Below are positions 28,747 through 37,177 of a DNA stretch of 64,000 bases, in pieces. The position numbers were made by a program, and so were the translations under genes. Source of the stretch: Paraburkholderia sp. BL23I1N1 (GTDB lineage Bacteria; Pseudomonadota; Gammaproteobacteria; Burkholderiales; Burkholderiaceae); contig NZ_RAPV01000002.1 in the NCBI RefSeq assembly GCF_003610295.1, forward strand, positions 1-64,000, given 5' to 3'. The notes beneath the pieces were generated by a model. That model searched no databases, had not been told where the DNA came from, and was given only the letters and a program-made list of their open reading frames with translations. Each line of letters begins with the position of its first letter. The stretch's first letter is position 1.

Positions 28747-28761
28747 ACAGGCAAGTGTAGT

Positions 28762-28788
28762 CATACCTGACACAAACTGACAGGTATG
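28762..28788. promoter_or_regulatory. Inverted repeat between the WYL regulator and GST genes
   Basis: Perfect arms CATACCTG and CAGGTATG are separated by 11 nt, 16 bp from the regulator start and about 80 bp before the GST start. The place and symmetry suggest an operator for the WYL protein. Confidence 0.6.
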
Positions 28789-28866
28789 GGCGTTTAGGAT
28801 GAGAGCATCCGGCGCCCGAAGGACGCTGGTTCTTCCAACGAGACGCTCACTCAGAAGGCCGACACC

Positions 28867-29514
28867 ATGACTACCGATCGCACGATCACGCTCTTCCACT
28901 CGCCGCAATGCCGCTCAGTCAGCGCACTGACGCTGCTCGAAGAGCTCGGCGCGCCGTATCAGCTGAAGGTGCTGAATATGAAGGCCGGGGAGCAGCGCAA
29001 GCCGCCGTATCTCGCGATCAATCCGCTCGGCAAGATTCCGGCGATCCTTCACGGCGACGCGCTGATCACCGAACAGGTCGCCATCTTTATCTATCTGGCC
29101 GACCTGTTTCCCGAAGCGGGTCTCGCACCGGCGCTCGACGATCCGTCGCGCGGGCCATATCTGCGATGGCTGGTGTACTACGCTGCATGTTACGAACCGG
29201 CGCTGGTCGACAAGGCAATGAAGCGCGACCCCGCTCCGCCCTCCACCTCGCCGTACGGCGATTTCGATTCAATGCTCGGCACAGTGACGAGCCAGTTGCG
29301 GGCGTCGCCCTATTTGCTCGGAGACAAGATGTCGGCTGCGGATATCTTGTGGGGCATCGCGTTGCATTGGGGAATGATGTTCAAGCTGGTGCCGGAGACG
29401 CCAGTTGTGCTCGAGTATGTCCAGCGCGTCTGCTCACGGCCGAGCTTCGTGAAGGTGAGCGAGCAGGATGTTGCGCTGGCGGCCGCGCATGAGGCGGTGG
29501 TCAAAGGCGCCTGA
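28867..29514 (+). CDS. Glutathione S-transferase family protein
   Basis: 215 residues. The thioredoxin-fold domain (1-82) starts LFHSPQCRSVSALTLLEELG and has the cis-Pro motif NPLGKIPAI and the ITEQVAIFIYLADLF helix. The helical C-terminal domain (90-215) has SPYLLGDKMSAADILWGIAL. GSTs conjugate or reduce electrophiles with glutathione in the cytoplasm. It is probably under the divergent WYL regulator. Substrate unknown. Confidence 0.88.
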   Translation: MTTDRTITLFHSPQCRSVSALTLLEELGAPYQLKVLNMKAGEQRKPPYLAINPLGKIPAILHGDALITEQVAIFIYLADLFPEAGLAPALDDPSRGPYLRWLVYYAACYEPALVDKAMKRDPAPPSTSPYGDFDSMLGTVTSQLRASPYLLGDKMSAADILWGIALHWGMMFKLVPETPVVLEYVQRVCSRPSFVKVSEQDVALAAAHEAVVKGA

Positions 29515-29715
29515 TGTTGTCTGGCTGTCTGGTCTGCTGCGGCGACCCAATCTGCGTTATGCAGGCGACGGTCGGCCGGCTGATCGTGTGTCCGATTCAA
29601 TGCGCCAGGATTTGAGACAATGGGAGCCCGCCGGTGAATGTCTTCCCGCGACAACCGGGCGTGCCCTGGCCTTTCCAGCAGGTACTGGCCCATTGAACAA
29701 GAGATGTTTTCAGGT

Positions 29716-29976
29716 ATGAGCAAGACCGCATTCATTCCTAGCGTCCCCGGGGCGTCGGAGGAAGACTTCGAAGTGTCGGCGACGTCGAAACTGGCCGGCT
29801 ACCGGCGTTTTTATGGCGTGTTGAAAGTGATTCGTACCACCGATGGCCGCGTGCTGTTCCCGTTCGACGGCGCGCCGGAACTCGGACCCTACGCGACCAA
29901 GCTGGAAGCCGTCGCGGCGGCGCAGGTGTTTGGCGAGCACATTGTGACCAGCGATTTGGCGCGTCCGGAGTTGTAA
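29716..29976 (+). CDS. Small conserved hypothetical protein
   Basis: 86 residues. It has a regular globular pattern (KLAGYRRFYGVLKVIRTTDG, then FDGAPELGPYATKLEAV). Codon use fits the genome. ATG 29704 is an alternative start four codons earlier; neither has a clear ribosome site. No family recognised. Confidence 0.6.
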   Translation: MSKTAFIPSVPGASEEDFEVSATSKLAGYRRFYGVLKVIRTTDGRVLFPFDGAPELGPYATKLEAVAAAQVFGEHIVTSDLARPEL

Positions 29977-30286
29977 GCGCCGGGGCGAGCGCGAGACGGA
30001 TTCACCTTGGTCCCTTGAAGCAAAAAACGGCCGCCCATAAGTACGGGCGCGATATCAGAACCGACCGCTGATGAAACAACGATGGGCCAGTCGAGAGTCA
30101 AGGTCTCCGCTACCGTGCGTGTATTAGCCTAGACCTGACCTGACCTGACCTGACCTGACCTGACAGGTAGTCGGCGTTCGCACGTAAAGCTTGTCAAGTC
30201 TGCGGTTTTGTATGCGGCAGGACCTTCAGTTCGAGCAACCATAGCGCTAGTCCAATACACCCGAAAGCGCCCTGCCCCGTCGCTAG
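29977..30286. other. Intergenic region with pentamer repeat
   Basis: About 310 bp between convergent genes. It contains six perfect ACCTG pentamers at 30133-30162. No gene or clear terminator hairpin is seen. Confidence 0.55.
30133..30162. repeat. Pentanucleotide tandem repeat (ACCTG)6
   Basis: Six perfect copies in 30 bp, in non-coding DNA between convergent genes. A simple-sequence array that could vary in copy number by slippage. Confidence 0.95.
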
Positions 30287-31432
30287 CTACAGTACCGACC
30301 GGTCGAGAACTGGTGCGACAAACCCTGTAACCAATGCGGCTAACAAGACCATTGTGAACGCCTGGCACGAGGCAACAAGACCTCTTATGTTCGGAAACAG
30401 GTCTAGCACCATCAGCGTCACGCCCGGCGCGATAAGCAACATGCCAAACGAGTAAAAGAAGAGCGGTGCGACTGACCAGGGCAAGGCTGCGGCGTGTACC
30501 GCATGAAAGGCAATGTTGGCGACACTTGAGGCCATCATGATTGCAAAACCGGCGCCAATCTGTGTACCTTGAGAGACCTTGCCCGCCATTCTCTCGGCAC
30601 CTAGCGAACCCAGAAAGATGCCCGCGACCAACGGCATAAATTCCCAGGCAAAGCCCTCGGACGTAAGTCCAAGGTGCTTAGTCAGGAACACGGGCGCGGC
30701 GGCGACATAAAGGAACAGGCCCGCAAAATTGAACGCAATCGCACCGGCACCTCGCTGGAACGTGGGCGATGCGAATACTCGCCCGTAGTCGTGCAGAAGT
30801 CTTTTCGGTTCGAGCGGACGGCGGCTCGCCAATGGCAAGGACTCACCTAGGTACCTGAAGCAGTAAAACAGAAGCAGCGCTGTATAGACGAACAGGAAGA
30901 CAAAAATTGCGCGCCATTGAAACGCTGTGACAATCCAGCCGCCAAGTACCGGAGCGACCGCTGGCGAGAGGGCAAAAATCATGCTGACAGGTGATAACAG
31001 GCGAGCGGCCACCGGTCCCGCATGCACGTCGCGAATGATGGCTCGACCGACTACCGTTCCCGCGCCTGCAGAGACGCCTTGCATTACCCGGAAAGCCCAA
31101 AGCCAGCTAAGGTCAGGTGCGGCTGCGCAACCAAGAGACGCTATTGCGAACACGGCAAGCGAGACCAAAATAGCCTTGCGACGACCGAACGCGTCCGATA
31201 ACGCGCCGTGCCACAGACTCATGATTGCGAAGGCAAACAGATAGGCTGTGAGTGTGAGCTGTAGCTGGTGCGCTCCCACGTTAAACGAACGTTCAATGTG
31301 CGAGAACGCTGGCAGATACGCATCGACAGAGAGCGGCCCCAGAAGCGCCAGACCGCCGAGCATCAAGGCAAGGGAACCCGTTTTTGCCTCTGCCATCTGT
31401 TTCAGCGCGGCTGGCTCTGTGTGTGTCGCCAC
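30287..31432 (-). CDS. Bcr/CflA-type MFS multidrug exporter
   Basis: 381 residues with 12 helices. The N-terminal LGGLALLGPLSVDAYLPAF and the motif GALSDAFGRRKAILVS are typical of the Bcr/CflA drug:H+ antiporter branch, as is RAIIRDVHAGPVAARLLS. It is the third gene of an operon with an SDR and a GST (gap 9 bp to the GST). The set looks like a detoxification unit that modifies and expels an electrophile. Third-position GC is lower than in the region to the left, hinting at acquired DNA. Confidence 0.85.
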   Translation of the reverse strand: MATHTEPAALKQMAEAKTGSLALMLGGLALLGPLSVDAYLPAFSHIERSFNVGAHQLQLTLTAYLFAFAIMSLWHGALSDAFGRRKAILVSLAVFAIASLGCAAAPDLSWLWAFRVMQGVSAGAGTVVGRAIIRDVHAGPVAARLLSPVSMIFALSPAVAPVLGGWIVTAFQWRAIFVFLFVYTALLLFYCFRYLGESLPLASRRPLEPKRLLHDYGRVFASPTFQRGAGAIAFNFAGLFLYVAAAPVFLTKHLGLTSEGFAWEFMPLVAGIFLGSLGAERMAGKVSQGTQIGAGFAIMMASSVANIAFHAVHAAALPWSVAPLFFYSFGMLLIAPGVTLMVLDLFPNIRGLVASCQAFTMVLLAALVTGFVAPVLDRSVL

Positions 31433-31441
31433 GATTTTTCC

Positions 31442-32116
31442 TTACACGGCAGGAATCGCCATTCCGCGTTGAACCGCAGGGCGTGCGCCGACGCGTGCAA
31501 GCCAGTCCTGCAAGTCGGGCTTTGCGGCAATTTGCGCAGAGAGCACGTCAGCCAGGAAGGTATTAGCGGTGAGTACCCACGGATAGGCGGCAATGTCAGC
31601 GATTGAGTATGTGTCGCCGCCCAGGTATTGATTCCTGGACAAGGCGGCGTCCATAACTGTCAGCAGGCGGTCCGCTTCGGTGACGAAACGTTGACTGGCC
31701 AGCTCCGATTTTTCCTTAGAGAACTTTTCGAAAAAACCGAGTTGACCAAGCATCGGTCCCAATCCGCCGACTTGCCAGTTCAGCCACTCGAGCTGCTTGT
31801 AGCGACCGGGGCCCGACGCATCCAGAACCTGGCCGTGCTTTTCTGCCAGATAGGTAAGAATGGCGCCGCTCTCGAACACAGACAGTGAGCTGCCGTCGGG
31901 AAGGAGGTCGGTGATTGCCGGGATTTTGTTGTTCGGCGAGATGGCGAGAAACTCGGGGGCGAACTGCGCGTTCTTGCCGAGATTCACCGCATTGACGTCG
32001 TAAGCGATGCCGAGTTCTTCCAGCATAATCGAGACCTTTCGCCCGTTGGGCGTGGTCCAGGTGTGTAGCGTAATGATGGGAATCTCAGTGATGGTCCCGT
32101 GGGTTCCGGGACGCAC
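31442..32116 (-). CDS. Glutathione S-transferase, YfcG/Ure2p-like
   Basis: 224 residues. The N-terminal thioredoxin fold has LHTWTTPNGRKVSIMLEELG, with Asn in place of a catalytic Ser/Tyr as in the YfcG/YghU (nu-class) branch, then SPNNKIPAI and FESGAILTYLAEKHG. Nu-class GSTs have disulfide-bond reductase activity. The start at 32116 adds about 14 residues before the usual family start; a non-ATG start closer in is possible. It is 29 bp after the SDR gene in the same operon. Confidence 0.85.
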   Translation of the reverse strand: MRPGTHGTITEIPIITLHTWTTPNGRKVSIMLEELGIAYDVNAVNLGKNAQFAPEFLAISPNNKIPAITDLLPDGSSLSVFESGAILTYLAEKHGQVLDASGPGRYKQLEWLNWQVGGLGPMLGQLGFFEKFSKEKSELASQRFVTEADRLLTVMDAALSRNQYLGGDTYSIADIAAYPWVLTANTFLADVLSAQIAAKPDLQDWLARVGARPAVQRGMAIPAV

Positions 32117-32145
32117 GAACGCGTGCCGGAACCCACGCGGAAGGC

Positions 32146-32898
32146 TTAAATTTGTGCGGTACCGCCATCGACAAACAGTTCGATGCCGTTCACGAAGCTG
32201 CTGTCCTCAGATGCGAGGAATGTGACGGCCTTTGCGACTTCGGAGGGTTCGCCCAAACGCCCCATCGGCACTACCGAGGACAGATGTGCGAACAGGCCTT
32301 CCCGATGCTCTGCGGGAACGAGCTCACCGAGGCCAGGCGTGCGAACCGGTCCCGGGCTGACTGCGTTTACGCGGATGTTCCGGGGTTTCAGGTCGAGCAA
32401 CCACGAGCGGGCGAAGTTACGCACCGCGGCCTTGCTTGCGCTGTAGACGCTGAAATTGGCCGTACCCTTCACCGACGTCGTCGACGCCATCAGAATCACC
32501 GAGCTACCATCGCGCAGAAGTGGAAGCGCCTTCTGAACGGTGAACAGCACACCCTTGACGTTCACGGAAAAAATCCGGTCGAACTGCTCTTCGGTGATGG
32601 AGCCGAGCGGCAGCATGTCGCCGCCGCCGGCGTTCGCCAACAGGACATCGAGGTGACCGGCCTTTGCCGCGATTTCCTGGTACACGCGGTCCAGGTCGTC
32701 CAGATTCGAAGCGTCGCCGCGAATGCCCACCGCGGCGTCGCCAATTGCCGCGACCGCTGCGTCGAGTTCTGCCTGCCGGCGGCCGGTGATGAACACCTTC
32801 GCGCCTTGCGCCGCGAATTCCTGCGCGGATGCCAGACCAATACCGCTCGTACCGCCAGTTACCAAAGCTACTTTGCCTTCAAGTTTGCGCGTCGTCAT
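32146..32898 (-). CDS. Classical short-chain dehydrogenase/reductase
   Basis: 250 residues: cofactor motif TGGTSGIG, NAG motif in LLANAGGG, catalytic Ser in LMASTTS and YSASK. The C-terminal FVNGIELFVDGG is typical of SDRs. It is the first gene of the SDR-GST-MFS operon and is divergent from a LysR regulator, a common arrangement for oxidoreductases induced by their own substrate. Substrate unknown. Confidence 0.88.
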   Translation of the reverse strand: MTTRKLEGKVALVTGGTSGIGLASAQEFAAQGAKVFITGRRQAELDAAVAAIGDAAVGIRGDASNLDDLDRVYQEIAAKAGHLDVLLANAGGGDMLPLGSITEEQFDRIFSVNVKGVLFTVQKALPLLRDGSSVILMASTTSVKGTANFSVYSASKAAVRNFARSWLLDLKPRNIRVNAVSPGPVRTPGLGELVPAEHREGLFAHLSSVVPMGRLGEPSEVAKAVTFLASEDSSFVNGIELFVDGGTAQI

Positions 32899-32930
32899 GA
32901 TTGACTCCAGTTCGTTTAGTGAGGCGGTGG

Positions 32931-33001
32931 TAGGGTTCTACCCGACCGCTGGTGACCACGGAGCTAGCGGTAGCCCTCTACTCGATTGCCGGTGACCATG
33001 G
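32931..33001. repeat. Two imperfect 31-bp direct repeats, 40-bp period
   Basis: Copies at 32931-32961 and 32971-33001 share about three quarters of positions and both end in a GGTGACCA-type core followed by a GG dinucleotide. They sit just upstream of the SDR start in the SDR/LysR divergent promoter, so they may be repeated binding sites. Confidence 0.6.
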
Positions 33002-33054
33002 GGCTCAATGTACGGTCCGCGAATGATTAGAAAAAGTAGCGAAATGCAAAATAT

Positions 33055-33074
33055 TTATCTACTGTGGTAGATAA
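33055..33074. promoter_or_regulatory. LysR-type operator candidate (dyad)
   Basis: TTATCTAC-TGTG-GTAGATAA is a perfect 8-bp inverted repeat with a 4-nt spacer and contains the T-N11-A pattern typical of LysR-family sites. It lies about 58-77 bp before the LysR start and about 160 bp from the SDR start. Confidence 0.65.
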
Positions 33075-33131
33075 TGAAGGTGGCTAATCGTCGAGGCCCG
33101 AAATCGGCAAGTGCGCAAAGGGGCACTATCT

Positions 33132-34025
33132 TTGGACCAGTTACTCGCAATCCGGGCGTTCGCCCGTGTGGTAGAAGCCGGCACCTTCACGAAGGCGGCC
33201 GACTCGCTGCAGATTCCCTTGGCAACGGTGAGCAAGCTCGTGCGCACCCTCGAAAAGCACCTCGGCGTGAAGCTCCTGCTTCGTACGACGCGACGGGTCA
33301 CGGTAACCACGGACGGCGCGGCTTACTACGAGAAAACTGCAGCGCTCCTCCAAAGCCTGGAAGACATCGACTCAAGCTTCCAATCCGCGCAAAGCAAGCC
33401 GCGCGGTCATCTGCGTGTCGACATCGGCGGCACGTTTGCCCGCCTGGTAGTTATTCCAGCTCTTCCCGACTTTCTCGCGAAATATCCGGACATCAGCATT
33501 GACTTCGGAGTCAGCGACCGACAGGTCGACCTGATTAGCGACAACGTCGATTGTGTTATCCGAGGTGGCGAACTTGGCGACCTCTCGCTGGTTGCCAGAT
33601 TGATTGGCAACGCGCCGCGGGTGACCTGCGCAACCCCCGGCTACCTCGAAAAGCATGGCGTGCCACGCAAACCTCGCGATTTGGAAACTGGCCATTCGAT
33701 AGTCAATTACATATCGACACGAACCAGTCGACCGACGCCAATGTTCTTCGCTCGCGGCAAAGAGAAAATCGAACTTGCTGTACCCCATGTCATAGGGGTG
33801 AACGAAAGCAACGCACACTTTGCGGCGGGTCTGGCGGGCCTCGGGGTTATTCAGACCTTCCTGTACACGGCGCAATCGCATATCGAAGCAGGTGACATCG
33901 TGCCGATTCTTGAGGACTGGAGCCCTGCGCCCTATCCGTTCTACGTTGTGTATCCGCCCAATAGATATTTAAGCAACCGATTGAGAGTTTTCATCGACTG
34001 GATAGCAGAACACCTGCTCGCATGA
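33132..34025 (+). CDS. LysR-family transcriptional regulator
   Basis: About 297 residues. The N-terminal winged HTH reads AFARVVEAGTFTKAADSLQI and ATVSKLVRTLEKHLGVKLL. The LysR substrate-binding domain follows, of the CrgA/PP2551-type branch (PRGHLRVDIGGTFARLVVIP). I choose the TTG at 33132: AAAGGGG is 8 nt upstream and it gives the usual LDQLLAIRAF start. A GTG at 33111 is the alternative. It very likely controls the divergent SDR-GST-MFS operon. Confidence 0.85.
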   Translation: MDQLLAIRAFARVVEAGTFTKAADSLQIPLATVSKLVRTLEKHLGVKLLLRTTRRVTVTTDGAAYYEKTAALLQSLEDIDSSFQSAQSKPRGHLRVDIGGTFARLVVIPALPDFLAKYPDISIDFGVSDRQVDLISDNVDCVIRGGELGDLSLVARLIGNAPRVTCATPGYLEKHGVPRKPRDLETGHSIVNYISTRTSRPTPMFFARGKEKIELAVPHVIGVNESNAHFAAGLAGLGVIQTFLYTAQSHIEAGDIVPILEDWSPAPYPFYVVYPPNRYLSNRLRVFIDWIAEHLLA

Positions 34026-34143
34026 ACCATCGCACACGCCTCGGAAGCATATAGGCAGTCTCGGTCGGAAATTGATGTCGCGGGCCTGCGCGACGGGTAT
34101 GGTCGCGCGCGAAGGCTCTCGCGATTCGGAGGCGGTCGGGTCG

Positions 34144-34353
34144 CTAGTGTGCGGCTTCGATTACGCTCCAGACACGCTCATCGGACTCGCCTGTGAATCG
34201 TCTGGCAATAATCGCCCGGCATCTGTCGCAGCGATAATGTTCGAGCGCGAGCGCACCGTTGCATTCCGCCACACCAATCAACGTGATGCCTTCGTGCCTC
34301 TCAACACCAACGGGTCGGCCGTCAATGTCGGCGCATCCGTCGCAGATTTCCAT
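34144..34353 (-). CDS. Small protein with two CxxC motifs
   Basis: 69 residues: CDGC near the N-terminus and CDRC in the middle, suggesting a zinc ribbon. The middle part GVERHEGITLIGVAE and the end GESDERVWSVIE look like a conserved small Burkholderia protein of unknown function. Competing forward-strand ORF 34072-34647 has no such order. Moderate confidence only. Confidence 0.5.
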   Translation of the reverse strand: MEICDGCADIDGRPVGVERHEGITLIGVAECNGALALEHYRCDRCRAIIARRFTGESDERVWSVIEAAH

Positions 34354-35105
34354 GGCGTCTCCGGATTCACATCACCGTCATTGGCAAGCGTTCGCACGCA
34401 TCGCTCAAAAGAGGCCCGCACGGGGCGGGCCAAGACTGATGCACCCGCAGAGGAGACAACGCGAGCCAAGTCAGTATCCGACTGCGCAGAGCGCCTCGGC
34501 AAGTGCGAAAAAATAAACAAAGAGGGTACGAGCATGGCTTCTTTCCGCCTTCAATTCATGCGACTTGGCTGGCGATTCAGTTGGGCAGCAAAGAAAACGC
34601 GTGATACGTGCGCGCGTCGAGTGACTTACGGCAACGGTCGAACATAACCAGACTCCGACCAACACAAAACGCAGGCATCGCAGCTATTGGCAGCAGGCGG
34701 GCTCCGGCGTATCGGTCTAACGGCTAAGCGTGTGTCGCTTTGTCGCCGGCTAGCGTCAGCTTGCCCGCTGGCTCCCAGAACGGACGTCTGGAATCAGGAA
34801 ACAGTCGTCACGGCGAACGACACGGCACGGAACAGGTGCCTTGTTCTTCAACCTGGTGCGTCGCCGAGGGTAACGGCTCCTGAAAAGGGCCTATGTGGCG
34901 CGCAAAAATGAGCAAAAGACCGTCTTTCGGTCGTTTGCTCAAATTGGCGCGCAACTTGCCTCGTCCCAGTTAGGGTCTTTCCGTCAGCTTCGTGTTCGCC
35001 GTCTATTGAGAGGCGGTGCAAACGCTGAATCAATGTTCGTTTTCTTCGGGAGAGTTATCACACAAGCATCCGTTTTTAGCAGTTAGAAAACCGCAGGAGG
35101 ACACT
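34354..35105. other. Stretch without a clear gene
   Basis: About 750 bp. A 37-codon open frame at about 34534 is preceded by AGAGGG but has no recognisable product. The rest shows no coding signal. The strong ribosome site at its right end belongs to the next gene. Confidence 0.45.
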
Positions 35106-35372
35106 ATGTTTCGGTCCACGCCAGTCATTGCCAGCAAAACCGTAGGCGGCGAAAGAATTCACGCTGAATTTCTCTGCGATACGGGACGGCTACGAATCAT
35201 CGGCGGCATCACAGTGCAAGCAGAATTGTTTCCGCCGCATTCGTGGTTTGCCATTGCATCTGTCGCGGGATACAGCCGATGGGGCACCCGCCCGGACGAG
35301 ACGGACTTGCTGCGGCTCATTGATAATTTTGTACGGTTACCGGGACAGTCGACTCTACGAGCAGAACCATGA
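35106..35372 (+). CDS. Small hypothetical protein with strong ribosome site
   Basis: 88 residues from the ATG at 35106, preceded by GCAGGAGGACAC, an ideal Shine-Dalgarno. The sequence (GGERIHAEFLCDTGRLRIIG, FPPHSWFAIASVAGYSRWG) is ordered and protein-like. Similar small proteins of unknown role are frequent in Paraburkholderia. No family can be named. Confidence 0.6.
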   Translation: MFRSTPVIASKTVGGERIHAEFLCDTGRLRIIGGITVQAELFPPHSWFAIASVAGYSRWGTRPDETDLLRLIDNFVRLPGQSTLRAEP

Positions 35373-35997
35373 GTACAGTTAGGCGGTCGCGCGTTTTGCG
35401 GCTTCAGGAACGGTACGATGGCGCCGACCGCCCAGCGTAACGCTTCCAATTGACGAGTAACTCGTTGGGGGCATCAGCTCGGACGACGTCGCGCCCGGCT
35501 GCGTGAGTGGCGCACCATTGAGACTGACCTCGGGTGGTATTCGTCTGGCATGTGCGACGGGCGCTCCAGTCGTCCACAACGCCAGAAAAGGCTAGTCCGC
35601 GAAGCCGGGCCGACGGGGTGAGGCGTATCCGGGTTGTCGTCGGTCCCGCATTTTCACCCCGAGACACCTCACAACGGGAATTGAGCCGGGCGGTCCACGA
35701 CTGGATGAAAGCAGAGTTGCTGAGGCTCTGATGGCCTCCGCGCAAGGTGGCTTCGCCATATGCCGTTCTCAGGTCGGAAACGGGCGGGTTCCATCACGGG
35801 TTGTCAGCAGCAACGCGTCTATTGCGCTCCTTGCGTCTTGACGATGCGAACAGTGCCGACAACCACGCCGAGCGCCCCTGCGGTCGCACCACCCACCAAG
35901 GCTACGTGAGCGCCACCTTGCACGGGGGCTGCGGACGCGCGCCAGCAACACCGGCCCCAATTGCGCAGCCCGCGTAGTCCTGCCGACCCCGGACAAC
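35373..35997. other. Stretch without a clear gene
   Basis: About 625 bp. On the minus strand at about 35836-35900 a short hydrophobic peptide segment (ALVGGATAGALGVVVGTVRI) appears in one frame without a start codon. It could be the end of a small membrane protein broken by a frame error, but support is weak. Nothing else is seen. Confidence 0.4.
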
Positions 35998-37083
35998 TCA
36001 GAAAGCATGCGCGATTCCGACTACCACCGCGAGTTGGTTGGCACCGGTCGCGACTGGGGTGGTCGACCCTGTCGCACTTAAAGCAGACTTCGTGCTGTTG
36101 ATGACGTACGTGACATCCGTGTACAGCGTGGTGCGTTTGGATAACAGGTAGTCTGCGTTGACGCCTGAGCTGATGGCATGCGCCGAAACCGTCCGAAATG
36201 AGTGATAGTACGACCCCGCCGAAACTTGAAACGCGGGTGTTATCTTATAGCGAAGGCCTCCAAATGCCATGGTCTGCGGCGGTGACGCCGCGAACGTAGC
36301 GGCAATGTCGTTCAGAAGGAGTTCGTAACCAGCGTACAGGGTCGCATTGCCGATAGTCCACGAACCGCCCGCGAGATATCTCTGCTCGCTGTCGCCGGAC
36401 GAGGCAACACTCGTCCCTTGGCGTTGCTCATAAACGAAGGTCAGGTTAAATGGACCCTGGCGATACCGGCCACCAATATCAAATTGCTTGCCGACTCGGA
36501 ACTCTCCCGGCACCTGGCCACCATTCGCAATCGTCGAATCGTAGCCAAAACTGTAGAGCGCGTTCAGCTCGAAAGGACCGGCGTGCCCCAGATACTCGAG
36601 CGCGTTATCGGCCCGTCCAACAAACTGCGCATCCTGGGCCGACAAGCCATAGCTGGAGTAATTGAGAGGGTCGAGAGCCAGGAAGAAGCGGTACATAGGC
36701 GTCATCTGCCGGCCAGCCATCACCGCACCGAACTTATCGCTCTCCAGGCCAACGAACGCCTGGCGGCCAAAAAACCGACCTCCCTGCTGCAGGGTACCGT
36801 TATTGGTTGCGAAGCCCGATTCGAGCGTGAATATCGAGCGCAGACCTGCCCCAAGGTCGTCCTTGCCAGTAAAACCCCACCGAGAATTGATGCGATTGCC
36901 GGTGTTAACACGAAACAGGCTACCGGAGCCGTGCTTGGCTGCATGGGTGACGTACTCGACGCCAGAGTCAAGAATGCCGTAGAGCGTTACCGAGGACTGA
37001 GCGTGAGCTGCAATAGTTGCCGACGAAAATATCGTAGCAGCGAGCACTATCCTCAACAGTGGCGTACCGTGATTCGATTTCAA
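35998..37083 (-). CDS. Gram-negative porin (Burkholderia OmpC-like)
   Basis: 361 residues with a signal peptide (cleavage after AAHA) followed by QSSVTLYGILDSGVEYVTHA, the standard start of burkholderial trimeric porins. SRWGFTGKDDLGAGLRSIFT and GRQAFVGLESDKFGAVMAGR are family landmarks, and it ends with the outer-membrane Phe (AHAF). As the last gene next to the MFS permease, Rieske oxygenase and reductase it probably takes up the aromatic substrate through the outer membrane. Confidence 0.92.
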   Translation of the reverse strand: MKSNHGTPLLRIVLAATIFSSATIAAHAQSSVTLYGILDSGVEYVTHAAKHGSGSLFRVNTGNRINSRWGFTGKDDLGAGLRSIFTLESGFATNNGTLQQGGRFFGRQAFVGLESDKFGAVMAGRQMTPMYRFFLALDPLNYSSYGLSAQDAQFVGRADNALEYLGHAGPFELNALYSFGYDSTIANGGQVPGEFRVGKQFDIGGRYRQGPFNLTFVYEQRQGTSVASSGDSEQRYLAGGSWTIGNATLYAGYELLLNDIAATFAASPPQTMAFGGLRYKITPAFQVSAGSYYHSFRTVSAHAISSGVNADYLLSKRTTLYTDVTYVINSTKSALSATGSTTPVATGANQLAVVVGIAHAF

Positions 37084-37177
37084 GCTAGTCTCCTTATTAT
37101 GAGTAGTTGTACTGACGTAATATTATGGCGATACGCATCGACAATTTTTCTATTTGCATCCGACCGTGCGGACCGAA

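Noticed and set aside
30133..30162. Short CRISPR or attachment site at the ACCTG repeats
   Set aside because: Pure pentamer microsatellite without spacers or integrase nearby.
34072..34647. 191-codon forward ORF
   Set aside because: No ordered protein pattern; a smaller minus-strand gene with paired CxxC motifs explains part of the region better.
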